Counted from the first letter of the stretch, positions 36,683 through 46,673 are shown. The stretch: 64,000 nt of DNA from Sediminibacterium sp. (GCA_016786865.1 JAEUVE010000015.1:62001-126000); one strand, 5' to 3'. Translations and numbers: made by a program. The notes: generated by a model not told the origin, from the letters alone.

Positions 36683-36702
36683 TCACTGTCTAAATCGTGT
36701 TT

Positions 36703-37818
36703 ATGAAATTCATCGTTTCTTCTTCTTCTTTATTAAAACACCTGCAGCAGATCAGCGGTGTAATCAACGCCAATACAGTATTACCCATACTGGAAGACTT
36801 TTTGTTCGAGATCGAAGACAAAAAGTTGAATGTAGTGGCAACCGATCTGGAAACCGTGATGCGTGTTCAGATGGATGTGGAAAGTAAGGCCAACGGTAAA
36901 GTGTGTATTCCTGCGAAAATCCTGATGGACTCTCTTAAGAATATTGCTGATCAGCCGCTGACATTTACCATCGACAAGAATTTTGCGGTGGAGATCACCA
37001 GCGACAACGGTAAGTATAAAGTGATGGGCGAAAATCCCGACAATTTCCCGAAAGAACCTTCAGCAGATGATACCACTGGTTTTACCATGACCAGCGGCGC
37101 TTTGCTGACAGCCATCAACAAAACCCTGTTCGCGGTGAGCGGTGATGATCTTCGTCCTGCCATGACCGGCGTATTTTTTGAACTGGCAAAGGATGGTGTT
37201 CAGTTTGTGGCAACCGATGCGCACAGACTGGTTCGCTACAAGAGAACCGACACCCATGCCACCAAGGCGGATTCCTTCATTGTTCCTAAAAAGCCATTGA
37301 ACTTATTAAAAAACGCGCTGCCCGATAATGAAGACGAGCTGAACATCAGCTACAACAGCAACCACCTCTTTGTACAACACGGTTCCACACAGATGATCTG
37401 TCGTTTAATCGATGCGCGTTTCCCGGATTATAAAGTGGTGATCCCTGCAGATAATCCTTATAAACTGGTGGTAAACAAAGCCGATTTCCAGAATGCATTA
37501 CGTCGTGTGAACGTGTTCTCCAATAAGAGTACCAACCAGGTAGCCCTGAACATCACCGGAAGCGAATTACAGATGGCCGCACAGGATGTGGATTTCAGCT
37601 TCGAAGGTAATGAGCGCATGAGCTGTCAGTATGATGGAGAAGATCTGCAGATCGCATTCAACGCCCGTTTCCTCATCGAAATGTTGAACGCAGCAGATAC
37701 GGACGATGTGAAGATGGAACTATCTACTTCCACCAAGGCTGGTTTAATAAAACCAACCGAGCAGGCAGAAGGCGAAGACCTCTTGATGCTGGTGATGCCG
37801 CTGATGCTGAACAATTAA
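36703..37818 (+). CDS. dnaN: DNA polymerase III sliding clamp (beta subunit)
   Basis: 371 residues, the usual length, in three clamp domains. Recognised by MKFIVSSSSLLKHLQQISGV, LRPAMTGVFFEL, VATDAHRLVRYK, RLIDARFPDYKVVIP and the C-terminal LVMPLM. It forms the dimeric ring that tethers polymerase to DNA. ATG at 36703; a GTG two codons earlier is possible. No dnaA or origin features are seen beside it, which is normal for Bacteroidota, where dnaN is often away from dnaA. Confidence 0.98.
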   Translation: MKFIVSSSSLLKHLQQISGVINANTVLPILEDFLFEIEDKKLNVVATDLETVMRVQMDVESKANGKVCIPAKILMDSLKNIADQPLTFTIDKNFAVEITSDNGKYKVMGENPDNFPKEPSADDTTGFTMTSGALLTAINKTLFAVSGDDLRPAMTGVFFELAKDGVQFVATDAHRLVRYKRTDTHATKADSFIVPKKPLNLLKNALPDNEDELNISYNSNHLFVQHGSTQMICRLIDARFPDYKVVIPADNPYKLVVNKADFQNALRRVNVFSNKSTNQVALNITGSELQMAAQDVDFSFEGNERMSCQYDGEDLQIAFNARFLIEMLNAADTDDVKMELSTSTKAGLIKPTEQAEGEDLLMLVMPLMLNN

Positions 37819-37841
37819 GCATATACAACATTCAAATAAAG

Positions 37842-37875
37842 AAGCCGTCTCCGAAATTCCGGAGGCGGTTTTTTG
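37842..37875 (+). terminator. Intrinsic terminator of dnaN
   Basis: Stem CCGTCTCCG/CGGAGGCGG with one mismatch and a six-base AAATTC loop, followed by TTTTTT. Confidence 0.88.
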
Positions 37876-37936
37876 TTTCCTGTATTACCATAAATGCCCA
37901 TTTTCCTGTAAATTGATCCCATAATCTTTTGCTGCC

Positions 37937-38758
37937 ATGATCCAATCGATTGTTGATTATTTCAACACCATTCCCAGTCTGCATCGTGCCCTGATTCTTG
38001 CCGGGGGTATTACTTTTTTCTGGATAATTGAAGGAGCTGTTCCACTGTTTCGATTCAAATACGATAAATGGAAACACGCGACCATCAATATCTTTTTCAC
38101 ACTCACTACCGTTGTCATCAATTTTGCCTTTGCATTGCTGATGGTCAAAACCAGTGATTGGGCGATTGAGCACCATTTCGGTATTTTACAATTAGTGGAA
38201 CTGCCTACCTGGGTAATGCTGATCGGTGGGTTGATGTTGCTGGACCTGGTGGGTGCTTATTTTATTCATTTCATTGAACACAAGATTAAGTGGATGTGGA
38301 AGTTTCACATGGTGCATCATGCCGATACCCATGTAGATACCACGACCGCCAACCGCCACCATCCCGGTGAAAGTGTGTTTCGGGCGGTTTTCACCATTAT
38401 AGGTGTGGCCCTCTGCGGTGCTCCTATGTGGCTGGTGATGTTTTACCAGAGCATGAGCGCCGTGCTGTCTCAGTTCAATCATGCCAATATGCGTTTGCCC
38501 ATCTGGCTCGATAATGCCATCAGCTGGCTGATTGTTTCTCCCAATATGCATAAAGTACACCATCACTATAAACAACCCCAAACCGACAGCAACTACGGCA
38601 ATATTTTTTCTATCTGGGACCGTATGTTCGGTACATATAACGACACCCCAATCGAAGAAATCCGCTATGGATTGGATGTGCTGGACGATCGTACCGATGA
38701 ACAACTGGGTTACCAGTTAAAAATCCCCTTCGATCATACCATTAAGACCAACTATTAA
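37937..38758 (+). CDS. Sterol desaturase / fatty-acid hydroxylase family membrane protein
   Basis: 273 residues with about four membrane helices and the di-iron His motifs HFIEH, HMVHH and HKVHHH plus NRHHPGES. Family members hydroxylate or desaturate fatty acids, sterols or carotenoids using O2. Bacteroidota homologues may modify membrane or lipid-A fatty acids, but the substrate is not readable. It stands between dnaN's terminator and kdsB. Confidence 0.9.
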   Translation: MIQSIVDYFNTIPSLHRALILAGGITFFWIIEGAVPLFRFKYDKWKHATINIFFTLTTVVINFAFALLMVKTSDWAIEHHFGILQLVELPTWVMLIGGLMLLDLVGAYFIHFIEHKIKWMWKFHMVHHADTHVDTTTANRHHPGESVFRAVFTIIGVALCGAPMWLVMFYQSMSAVLSQFNHANMRLPIWLDNAISWLIVSPNMHKVHHHYKQPQTDSNYGNIFSIWDRMFGTYNDTPIEEIRYGLDVLDDRTDEQLGYQLKIPFDHTIKTNY

Positions 38759-38801
38759 AGCCGGGCAGAGCGGCCTGGTTACTGTTTGACGCCTGGTATT
38801 G

Positions 38802-38809
38802 TATCTTTG
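38802..38809 (+). promoter_or_regulatory. -7 box (TATCTTTG) of kdsB
   Basis: Exact TAnnTTTG match 15 bases before the kdsB ATG; predicted leader of only about ten bases. Confidence 0.5.
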
Positions 38810-38823
38810 TTTAAAGTTGATGT

Positions 38824-39540
38824 ATGAAGACTGTTGCAATGATTCCCGCGCGCTATGCCGCCACCCGCTTTCCCGCCAAACTGATGCAGGTGCTGGGTAA
38901 CAAATCTGTTATCCTGCATACCTATGATAATACAAAAGCTACCGGGTTATTCGATGAGGTGGTGGTGGTAACCGACAGTGAAATCATCTTCAACGAAATC
39001 ACCTCCCATGGCGGCAAAGCCATCATGAGCAAAAAAAACCATGAGAGCGGAAGCGACCGGATTGCGGAAGCTGCGGAAGAACTGGATGTAGATGTTATTG
39101 TGAATGTTCAGGGCGATGAACCATTTGTACAAAAAGCGCCTTTGGAAAAACTGCTTGCGGTTTTTCAGGAGGAAAGGGTACAGGTAGCTTCCCTGATGCA
39201 GGAACTGAAAGATCCCGAGCTGATCGAAGACCCCAATTATGTAAAAGTTGCAGTAGACCGAAACTGGAATGCCTTGTTCTTTTCGCGCAGCGTAATCCCT
39301 TACCCCAGAAGCAAGGATATTGCCATCACCTACTATGAGCATATTGGTGTATACGCTTTCCGCAAACAGGCCCTGCTCAACTTCAGCAGTTGGCCAATGA
39401 CCCCACTGGAAGCAGCAGAAAAAATTGAATGCCTTCGTTACCTGGAATATGGTGTTCCATTAAAAATGGTTCTCACCAATTACATGGGTGTGGAAATTGA
39501 TACGCCGGAAGACCTGATTAAAGCGGCTAAGCTGTTATAA
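38824..39540 (+). CDS. kdsB: CMP-Kdo synthetase (3-deoxy-manno-octulosonate cytidylyltransferase)
   Basis: 238 residues. Activates Kdo with CTP for the inner core of lipopolysaccharide. Motifs: [15 protein letters not shown] (nucleotide binding), [17 protein letters not shown] and the C-terminal VEIDTPEDL. It is convergent with the kdnB-like gene and overlaps it by six bases. In Shewanella, kdsB lies with kdnA and kdnB and its enzyme prefers 8-amino-Kdo, so the substrate here may be the same (inference from context). Confidence 0.96.
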   Translation: MKTVAMIPARYAATRFPAKLMQVLGNKSVILHTYDNTKATGLFDEVVVVTDSEIIFNEITSHGGKAIMSKKNHESGSDRIAEAAEELDVDVIVNVQGDEPFVQKAPLEKLLAVFQEERVQVASLMQELKDPELIEDPNYVKVAVDRNWNALFFSRSVIPYPRSKDIAITYYEHIGVYAFRKQALLNFSSWPMTPLEAAEKIECLRYLEYGVPLKMVLTNYMGVEIDTPEDLIKAAKLL

Positions 39541-40608
39541 TTTCTCGAACAGGGCACGCAGTTTTTCGCGGGTCATAATTTTTTCCCAATCTTTTCCCAA
39601 AGCGTTTTCCCACAAGGGTTTCATGCCCATGGATACACCGATCATGGTGTCGAACTGCTCATCAGTAAGACCTTTGCAGATGCCCTGCGGAATATCAATC
39701 TTATTCTTCTCAACCATGTATTTGAATTCCTTCACACCTGCAGGATAGTATTCTTCCAGGTGATTCATCACAATACAGTTTCCGATACCATGTTTAGTAC
39801 CCAGTAAGTAGCTTAATCCATAGCTTACTGCATGGGCTACTCCCACCTGGGAATAAGCAATGCTCATACCGCCTGCATAAGAAGCCATCATCAGCTGATC
39901 GTCGCATTCATCGTCCCAATGGTCTTTCTCCACAAAAACTTTCTGGCAAAGCTGCAGTGCTTTTTCTCCATAGCTTTTGCTGAACTCATTGAGGTAGGTT
40001 CCTTCCAGGCTTTCAATGCAATGGATATAACAATCCATGCCTGTATAAAAACGCTGGTTGGCCGGGGCGTCTTTGGTTAATTCCGGATCCAGTACAATTT
40101 GATCAAAAGGCGTAAAGTCGCTGTTCATTCCGAGTTTTCGAGTTGGCCCGGTTAATACAGTTGTTCTGCTCACTTCAGCGCCCGTTCCGCTCAGTGTTGG
40201 AATGCCGGCCTTGTACACACCGGGGTTCTTCACCAGGTCCCAGCCCTGGTAGTCGGCAGAGGATCCCGGGTTGGTCATCATCAACGATACAGCTTTGGCC
40301 AGGTCCATCGTAGACCCGCCACCGATCCCGATTACACCACTGATGGTGCCGAATTCCTCTTTCAGTGATTTTGCCAGTGCATCCACCTGGGTGGTTTTGG
40401 GTTCATAGGTAACATCTGCCAGGATCACTTTGTCTTTCCCGCGCAGTGGAATACGCGACAACAGCGGTTTTCCTTCAAAAAAATGATCCACTAAAAATAT
40501 CATAGGTGCATCGCCCTTGCGCTGCGGTGCTAAAATTTCGTCTAACTGATTAAAACTTCCGCGGCCATACACCACGTAGCTTACCATCTTAAAATTCCTA
40601 AAGCTCAT
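39535..40608 (-). CDS. kdnB: Iron-containing alcohol dehydrogenase, KdnB-like (Kdo 8-oxidase)
   Basis: 357 residues of the iron-dependent dehydrogenase fold: [14 protein letters not shown] for [12 protein letters not shown], and metal ligands Asp/His in [13 protein letters not shown] and the later His pairs ([16 protein letters not shown]). [20 protein letters not shown] and [22 protein letters not shown] closely recall Shewanella KdnB, which oxidises C8 of Kdo before KdnA transamination to 8-amino-Kdo. Its stop overlaps kdsB. KdnA is not in this window. Orthology is by my recognition, not by search. Confidence 0.8.
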   Translation of the reverse strand: MSFRNFKMVSYVVYGRGSFNQLDEILAPQRKGDAPMIFLVDHFFEGKPLLSRIPLRGKDKVILADVTYEPKTTQVDALAKSLKEEFGTISGVIGIGGGSTMDLAKAVSLMMTNPGSSADYQGWDLVKNPGVYKAGIPTLSGTGAEVSRTTVLTGPTRKLGMNSDFTPFDQIVLDPELTKDAPANQRFYTGMDCYIHCIESLEGTYLNEFSKSYGEKALQLCQKVFVEKDHWDDECDDQLMMASYAGGMSIAYSQVGVAHAVSYGLSYLLGTKHGIGNCIVMNHLEEYYPAGVKEFKYMVEKNKIDIPQGICKGLTDEQFDTMIGVSMGMKPLWENALGKDWEKIMTREKLRALFEKL

Positions 40609-40639
40609 ACGGTCAGATTTTCAACTGCAAAGATGCAAC

Positions 40640-42127
40640 TTATTTCCAGATAGATTTCATGGGCCAAAACCAAACATTTTCGAAAACAGAGATATTTCCG
40701 TCGCTGAAAAACTCAATTCCCGTGTCTTTCTCTTCCGGAAAAACCTGTGTGGTAAAGACCAGTTCTCCGTTGTTGGCATATACTTCCACAATGCTCTTAT
40801 CAAAGAAAACCCGCAAGTGTACCAGATCGTTTACTGTTTTGAGGTAGGCGTTTTTGGTATGGTAGTAAGGATACTGCTTACTGAATCCCGAAGGGGTATT
40901 GGATCTGTCGATGTACAATTGCTCCAGCGTTGCGTCGTATCCGATGGTAAAATACCGGTTACCTCCCACAGCTATTTTTAATCCGCTTACACTGGTTGTA
41001 GATGGACGTATATCAAACTCCATTTCAAAACAGTTGCCTTTAAAGGGCAGTACATGTCTGTATTTCACGGGAACACTGTTCTTTAATACCTGGGCGGTAG
41101 ATCGGAGGTTACGTAAGGCTTTAATGGGCTCCTGTACCAGTACCCATTCGCTTCCGGCTTTTTTAACTGCCAGTTTTCTGGGAAGGGCCATTGCTCCTTT
41201 CCAGGGGTTGGTAGGAATCTCATTCGCGTACCCCCAGTTATTCACCCAACCAATGCTGGTAGGCTGATTATCCGGCGTGGCCTTATAGGTAACCGCAGCA
41301 TAATAATCCGCGCCATAATCCGGGCGCATGATTTTGTTCTGTGGATTTTCATTATAAAACTTTGACCCGTCGAACTCCCCCACAAAATATTGCATGGTGG
41401 CATTCTGTGAAACCAGCAGCAACCATTTTTTCTTATTGGGCTCGCCCAGCACAGGCACCTGAACCAAATCAGGACATTCCCAAACCCCCGAGGTATCTGC
41501 ATAAGGACCAAAATCACTTTCAAAAGTCCATTGCTTTAAACTGAACGAACTGTAAAAAGAAATCATCTTTTCATTGGGCATGGCAACCGCCATAATCCAT
41601 CTTTTAGTAGGTTCATGCCAGAACACATTCGGGTCCCGAAAATCCTTCATCTGCAGGTCCAGCACAGGATTACCCGAATACCTTCCCCAAGACTTACCAT
41701 TATCCAGGCTGTATGCCAGATTCTGGGTTTGCAATAAACTGTCGTGACCTGTATAAATGGCCACCATGGGCACATCTCCTTTTTTCTGACCGAATCCGGT
41801 TTTGTTCTTGGGGTCGGTTACAACGGATCCGGAAAATACCATTACCTCATTTTCTTCCCTCAATGCTACCGGCAATTGTTTCCAGTAAACCAGGTCGGAA
41901 CTTACTGCATGCCCCCAACTCATATGCCCCCAGAAATTTGCAAAGGGGTTGTGCTGATAAAACAAATGGTATTCTCCGTTGTGGTAGATCAGGCCATTGG
42001 GATCGTTGATCCAGTTCTTTTGTGAAGAATAGTGGAACTGGGGTCGGAATCGCTCCTGGTAATAGGGTTGCTGTGAGTACGATCTGGCCTGTATCAGCAG
42101 CGCAATCAATAATAGCACTCTGTTCAT
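40640..42127 (-). CDS. Secreted glycoside hydrolase family 32 (levanase/invertase-like)
   Basis: 495 residues with signal peptide (to RSYSQ). Five-bladed propeller with nucleophile D42 in WINDPNG, transition-state stabiliser Asp in FRDPNVF and acid/base Glu in WECPDLV, followed by a C-terminal beta-sandwich (from about 340). Hydrolyses beta-fructosides such as sucrose, levan or inulin. No SusC/SusD, fructokinase or regulator nearby, so it does not form part of a fructan utilisation locus here. Confidence 0.94.
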   Translation of the reverse strand: MNRVLLLIALLIQARSYSQQPYYQERFRPQFHYSSQKNWINDPNGLIYHNGEYHLFYQHNPFANFWGHMSWGHAVSSDLVYWKQLPVALREENEVMVFSGSVVTDPKNKTGFGQKKGDVPMVAIYTGHDSLLQTQNLAYSLDNGKSWGRYSGNPVLDLQMKDFRDPNVFWHEPTKRWIMAVAMPNEKMISFYSSFSLKQWTFESDFGPYADTSGVWECPDLVQVPVLGEPNKKKWLLLVSQNATMQYFVGEFDGSKFYNENPQNKIMRPDYGADYYAAVTYKATPDNQPTSIGWVNNWGYANEIPTNPWKGAMALPRKLAVKKAGSEWVLVQEPIKALRNLRSTAQVLKNSVPVKYRHVLPFKGNCFEMEFDIRPSTTSVSGLKIAVGGNRYFTIGYDATLEQLYIDRSNTPSGFSKQYPYYHTKNAYLKTVNDLVHLRVFFDKSIVEVYANNGELVFTTQVFPEEKDTGIEFFSDGNISVFENVWFWPMKSIWK

Positions 42128-42168
42128 CCAACTAAATTAATTCTTTTTTATACAAGTTCTTTCAATGC

Positions 42169-44208
42169 TTATTTCATTGCTTCCAGTTCTTTCTGCAGGC
42201 GGAACATTTCATCGCGAAGTCTGGCAGCTTCAATAAAATCAAGGTCTCTGGCCGCTTTTTCCATTTCCTTTTTGGTACGTTGGATGGCCTTCTCCATTTG
42301 AGGTATGGTTTTGTATTCTTCCTGTTCTTCTGCCACTTTCGGAGCCACGAGATCCTGATCCTGTTGAACGGCATAAGGATTGGATGGATCATAACCTTTG
42401 ATATCCAGTACGGAGGTTTGTGCAAAAACCTGCTCCTTGCTCTTGGAAACGGTAGTTGGTGTAATATGGTGCTCCAGATTATAGGCAATTTGTTTCTCCC
42501 TTCTGCGATTGGTTTCGTCGATGGTACGCTGCATACTCTCTGTCATTTTATCGGCATAAAAAATAACCAGGCCATTCACGTTTCGGGCAGCCCTTCCCGC
42601 TGTTTGTGTGAGGGAGCGCTCATTTCGGAGGAAGCCCTCCTTATCTGCATCCAAAATAGCTACGAGCGACACTTCGGGCAAATCAAGCCCCTCTCTCAAC
42701 AGGTTAACGCCCACCAGTACATCAATAACACCCAGGCGTAGATCACGTAGGATTTCTACGCGCTCAAGGGTATCTACATCACTGTGTATGTATTTGGATT
42801 TGATATTGATCCTTCCCAGGTACTTATCCATTTCTTCTGCCATTCGCTTGGTAAGGGTGGTTACCAACACCCGGTCTCCGCGCTTCACCCGCTCATCTAT
42901 AGCATCGAGCAAATCATCAATCTGGTTTACACTCGGGCGAATTTCGATTGGAGGGTCAAGCAAACCGGTAGGACGAACCACCTGTTCCACTACCACACCG
43001 CCTGTTTGTTCCAGCTCATATTCGCCAGGAGTGGCGCTTACAAAAACCGTTTGGCCAATCATGCTTTCAAACTCATAAAAATTGAGCGGCCGGTTATCCA
43101 TGGCGCTGGGTAAACGAAAGCCATAATCTACCAGTACCATTTTTCTGCTCCGGTCTCCGCCATACATACCCGCAATCTGCGGAATGGTCTGATGACTCTC
43201 GTCTATCACACATAAAAAATCTTTGGGGAAATAATCCAATAAACAGAAGGGCCTTGTTCCGGGTTTTCTTCTGTCAAAAAACCGGGAATAGTTTTCAATG
43301 CCATTGCAGTAACCTAGTTCGCGGATCATTTCCAGATCATATTCCACCCGCTCTTTTAAACGGGAGGCTTCAATGAATTTTCCAGATGCCTGAAAATATT
43401 CCACCTGTTGCATCATCTCGTCCTGTATTTCATGCATCACCTGTGCAATCATATCCTTGGGCGCCAGGTAAAGATTGGCAGGAAAAATAGCTGCATTCTC
43501 CATCAGGCCAATCCGCTTACTGGTAGCAGTATCGATACTTTCAATTTCTTCAATCTCATCTCCGAAGAAAGTGATCCGGTATCCAAAATCCACATACGGA
43601 AGGTTGATGTCTACAGTATCTCCTTTTACCCGGAATGTTCCTCTGGTAAAATCTCCCTGGGAACGGTTGTACAATGAATTCACCAGCGAATGCAGAAATC
43701 CCTGACGTGAAATGGCCTGTCCTTTCTCTATCCGGATGATGCCATTTTCATATTCAGTAGGATTTCCCATACCATAAATACAGCTTACGCTGGCCACAAC
43801 AATAATATCCCTTCTTCCGCTCAGCAATTGCGATGTTGCCTGTAAGCGCAGCTTGTCCAGCTCCTCATTGATGCTTAAATCTTTTTCGATGTATACACCG
43901 GTTACGGGCATATATGCTTCGGGCTGGTAATAATCGTAGTAGCTTACAAAATAACCAACCGCATTTTCAGGGAAAAACTGTTTGAATTCTCCATAAAGCT
44001 GCGCCACCAGTGTTTTGTTGTGGGTCAGTACCAGGGTGGGGCGCTGCACATTTTGTATTACGTTGGCGATGGTAAATGTTTTACCGCTTCCCGTTACGCC
44101 CAATAACGTCTGAAACTGTTCACCATCATTGATTCCATCTGTTAACTGCCGAATAGCAGCAGGCTGGTCGCCGGCGGGTGTATACGAGGAGTGTAATTTG
44201 AAGGGCAT
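42169..44208 (-). CDS. uvrB: Excinuclease ABC subunit B
   Basis: 679 residues, the usual size. Damage-verification helicase of nucleotide excision repair. Walker A GVTGSGKT (37-44), YYDYYQPEAYMP, the beta-hairpin region and the C-terminal UvrC-binding UVR motif (EKEMEKAARDLDFIEAARLRDEMF in parts) are all visible. The gene begins ten bases after the stop of the DUF4136 gene, so it may be transcribed from that promoter. No ACTAA/TTAGT palindrome like that at recA is present upstream. Confidence 0.98.
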   Translation of the reverse strand: MPFKLHSSYTPAGDQPAAIRQLTDGINDGEQFQTLLGVTGSGKTFTIANVIQNVQRPTLVLTHNKTLVAQLYGEFKQFFPENAVGYFVSYYDYYQPEAYMPVTGVYIEKDLSINEELDKLRLQATSQLLSGRRDIIVVASVSCIYGMGNPTEYENGIIRIEKGQAISRQGFLHSLVNSLYNRSQGDFTRGTFRVKGDTVDINLPYVDFGYRITFFGDEIEEIESIDTATSKRIGLMENAAIFPANLYLAPKDMIAQVMHEIQDEMMQQVEYFQASGKFIEASRLKERVEYDLEMIRELGYCNGIENYSRFFDRRKPGTRPFCLLDYFPKDFLCVIDESHQTIPQIAGMYGGDRSRKMVLVDYGFRLPSAMDNRPLNFYEFESMIGQTVFVSATPGEYELEQTGGVVVEQVVRPTGLLDPPIEIRPSVNQIDDLLDAIDERVKRGDRVLVTTLTKRMAEEMDKYLGRINIKSKYIHSDVDTLERVEILRDLRLGVIDVLVGVNLLREGLDLPEVSLVAILDADKEGFLRNERSLTQTAGRAARNVNGLVIFYADKMTESMQRTIDETNRRREKQIAYNLEHHITPTTVSKSKEQVFAQTSVLDIKGYDPSNPYAVQQDQDLVAPKVAEEQEEYKTIPQMEKAIQRTKKEMEKAARDLDFIEAARLRDEMFRLQKELEAMK

Positions 44209-44218
44209 GCTGCAAATA

Positions 44219-44800
44219 TCAGGGCTTTTTCAGTTGATCAATAATTGCTTTTACACTTGCATTGATCTGTTTTTCAGAAATTTTCTTTCCATAGATTTCT
44301 GCAGTGGTCCATCCCTGCCATATCGGCTTATCAGTTTGCGGATTCATCATGGTCAGGGTGAGTGTACCTTCCCGAACCACCTGTGTTCTGGTATCATAAC
44401 CCCAAAAAGTAGGCGGATAGTAAATAGGAACCCATCTTCCTCCCCTTGGATTATAGTACCAGCGTGTCATCGGTTGGCTGTAGATGGGTGTATTCACATC
44501 CCTTACTTCTTTTTCAACAACCACATCACAAACCAGGAATACATCCGGATTGGTTTTGGTTTCGGACCATCCCAGTTCCTGCAGGTATTTTTCCACTGCT
44601 TCGTGAACTTTCAGATCCTGCATACTGTTGATCTGCGGACGTTTGGTGGTAGAATCCTTATCCGAATCGCCTTCTGCCCAGGCATAGGTTTTAATGGTAG
44701 AAAAGTTGACCGAATTGTCTTTTTGTACAAATGCTTTCTGTGTGCAGCCAAGAAAGAAAAGTGAAGCAACAAAGGCCCCGGCTAAAATGAACTTTTTCAT
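44219..44800 (-). CDS. DUF4136-family lipoprotein
   Basis: 193 residues starting at the ATG at 44800 (the frame extends to 44887). Lipoprotein signal with lipobox LGC. The mature part matches the DUF4136 pattern: FSTIKTYAW, KVHEAVEKYLQELGW, PDVFLVCDV, GTLTLTMM and WQGWTTAEI. Function unknown; the family is widespread in Bacteroidota and Gammaproteobacteria envelopes. Confidence 0.88.
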   Translation of the reverse strand: MKKFILAGAFVASLFFLGCTQKAFVQKDNSVNFSTIKTYAWAEGDSDKDSTTKRPQINSMQDLKVHEAVEKYLQELGWSETKTNPDVFLVCDVVVEKEVRDVNTPIYSQPMTRWYYNPRGGRWVPIYYPPTFWGYDTRTQVVREGTLTLTMMNPQTDKPIWQGWTTAEIYGKKISEKQINASVKAIIDQLKKP

Positions 44801-44851
44801 ATACTGGCTTTTAAGTTGATGAATACAATTTTCTATACAACGCCAATTCTC

Positions 44852-44870
44852 GTGCCAGATCATTTGGCAC
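44852..44870. repeat. Short perfect inverted repeat between cyclophilin and DUF4136 genes
   Basis: GTGCCA-N7-TGGCAC. No T-run follows on either strand, so it is more like a protein-binding site than a terminator. It sits 52-70 bases upstream of the DUF4136 ATG. Confidence 0.4.
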
Positions 44871-44913
44871 TCACGGAGGGTACCCAAAGTTACTCATTAT
44901 TCTGCCTGTAAGG

Positions 44914-45525
44914 CTATTTTCTGTCGATAGAGAAGATGGTGATTAAGGGGTCAAAATATTGGTTTCTTTCGCGTTGACGATAGATTTTTCTAACCACATC
45001 CATACCCTTTACTACCTTACCAAAAGCAGCATAGCCCTGCCTGTCTGCAACATTCTCTCCCCCGTAGTCCAGACCAGGTTCATCGTCCAGACAAATAAAA
45101 AACTCTGTTCCCGCAGTTCCGGGTTCCGCCCTTGCCAGCGACACAACACCGGTTTTATGCAGAATACCGGTTTGCCGGGTGTTTTCGTGGGGAATACCTT
45201 TTACCGATACAGCCAACGGGTTGTTGCTCTTCCAGATGCCACCCTGGATCAGCTCCGATTTGGGGGCATTGGATGGTTGATTTTCAAAATGAAGTACCCG
45301 GTAAAAATTGGAACGGTTGTACCAGCCCGAATCTACATATTGTAGAAATGCGGCACAGGTGAGCGGGGCTTTTTGTGCATACAGCTCCAATTCAATATCT
45401 CCAAAAGCAGTTTCAATCACAACCACCGGATTACCGCCGGATGTTGCAGGTTGTTTACAGGAATACAGTAACACCGCTACCGCTACGAGGCAAAAGCATT
45501 GTTTGAATAATATCCGGTACAACAT
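44914..45525 (-). CDS. Lipoprotein cyclophilin-type peptidyl-prolyl isomerase
   Basis: 203 residues. Lipobox LYSC and a cyclophilin fold: FGDIELELYAQKAP, RSNFYRVL (the active-site Arg region F-Y-R), GTAGTEFFICL and FGKVVKGMDVV. Membrane-anchored folding catalyst, periplasmic or surface. The start overlaps the stop of the phytase-like gene (TGATG), so translation is probably coupled. Confidence 0.9.
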   Translation of the reverse strand: MLYRILFKQCFCLVAVAVLLYSCKQPATSGGNPVVVIETAFGDIELELYAQKAPLTCAAFLQYVDSGWYNRSNFYRVLHFENQPSNAPKSELIQGGIWKSNNPLAVSVKGIPHENTRQTGILHKTGVVSLARAEPGTAGTEFFICLDDEPGLDYGGENVADRQGYAAFGKVVKGMDVVRKIYRQRERNQYFDPLITIFSIDRK

Positions 45526-46673
45526 CAGGGTATAATTTCAAATAAAAATACCTGTGACTGCTGAAAGGGAGAAAAATTATTATCCGCTACAAAAAGCAGG
45601 GTAGGGTTTCCATTGGGCAATCTTGGGCCAAAACTTACCCCCTCAATATTGTCTGTAAAAACCTTTAGTTCGTCCATATTCAGCAAAAGTTTTTTTTGCG
45701 CCGGTGTAAATCCGGTATTGAATTTCAGAGAAGGATTGTTGCTGATATCAGTTGCGGTATTCAGGTCTGCAATAAAAACTTTTATTGTGCAGGGAATTCT
45801 ACCGGTAGAATAAGACCTTTCCAAAACCAACAGGCGGTTGTTTCCCAGGCTGAGCAGATCCGGTATTCCGTTCACTTTAAACGAACCTTCCGGGCTGGGA
45901 GGGTAGGCAACCGGATCTAATTCGTATGCATATTGTGCTGTGTTTTTCCTGGTAGCAATGTTGAACCGATAAATACGCACAAATGCTTTATTGGGTTGGA
46001 GTTCGGCCCTGGGACCATCTTCATAAAGTGGTTCTTCTACATTTACATAGAGGGTTTTATAGTTGTCGGCAAAACTCATGCCTTCCAACACCCCGTTTTG
46101 TCTCGGGCCATTTTCAGTGGCCCTCATGTTCAGATTAGCAGGAAGCATAAAACCATCTGTTTGGCTTCCGGACAGGTTAATCAGGGTAATAGATGGGTTA
46201 CTCAGCACCGTATCCTTTGCCCGAACAATTCGTTCGCCCTCACTGCTCCAGATCAGGTTTTTATGAACCGGATTGTAGCGCATTGCTTCCGGATCGGGTG
46301 TACGCGCCGGATTGGTTTTGCTGTCTGGATATTGTTGCCCTTTTTCGTCTTTCAGGAACACCACATCTGTAAAAATAACTGTATCAATTTTATTGTCTTT
46401 AATGGGAATTTTTGCGGCATAAAATCTGGCGGGGTTGATCGACGAACGGTCGTCACAAATCATGAAATACCGGTCTTCCAAAGCATCATAATCAATGCCC
46501 GACAATCCACCCACATTGGTTCCCTTAAAATTCAGTCCATGCGGAATCGTATACACATCGAGTAGTTTTAAACTACCAATCCGATCTGGTAATTGCGTTT
46601 GAACAATTTTGGGACTGGTACAGGATGCCAGAAAAACAATGATCAACAAAAGGCAAAGGAACCGGAACTTCAT
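45525..46673 (-). CDS. Phytase-like (esterase-like) beta-propeller lipoprotein
   Basis: 382 residues with lipobox LASC. Strands with LSGIDYDALEDRYFMICDD, PDPEAMRYNP, VLEGMSFADN and DNIEGVSFGP are the repeated propeller segments of the family annotated 'esterase-like activity of phytase'. The activity of this family is uncertain. It overlaps the cyclophilin gene downstream and is 43 bases after the NarL-type regulator gene. Confidence 0.87.
   Translation of the reverse strand: MKFRFLCLLLIIVFLASCTSPKIVQTQLPDRIGSLKLLDVYTIPHGLNFKGTNVGGLSGIDYDALEDRYFMICDDRSSINPARFYAAKIPIKDNKIDTVIFTDVVFLKDEKGQQYPDSKTNPARTPDPEAMRYNPVHKNLIWSSEGERIVRAKDTVLSNPSITLINLSGSQTDGFMLPANLNMRATENGPRQNGVLEGMSFADNYKTLYVNVEEPLYEDGPRAELQPNKAFVRIYRFNIATRKNTAQYAYELDPVAYPPSPEGSFKVNGIPDLLSLGNNRLLVLERSYSTGRIPCTIKVFIADLNTATDISNNPSLKFNTGFTPAQKKLLLNMDELKVFTDNIEGVSFGPRLPNGNPTLLFVADNNFSPFQQSQVFLFEIIP

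Noticed and set aside
36596..36702. A replication origin next to dnaN
   Set aside because: No DnaA-box cluster, no dnaA gene and no AT-rich repeat set in the short gap.
40640..42127. A fructan polysaccharide-utilisation locus around the GH32 gene
   Set aside because: No SusC/SusD-like pair, fructokinase or hybrid regulator beside it; neighbours are kdnB-like and uvrB.
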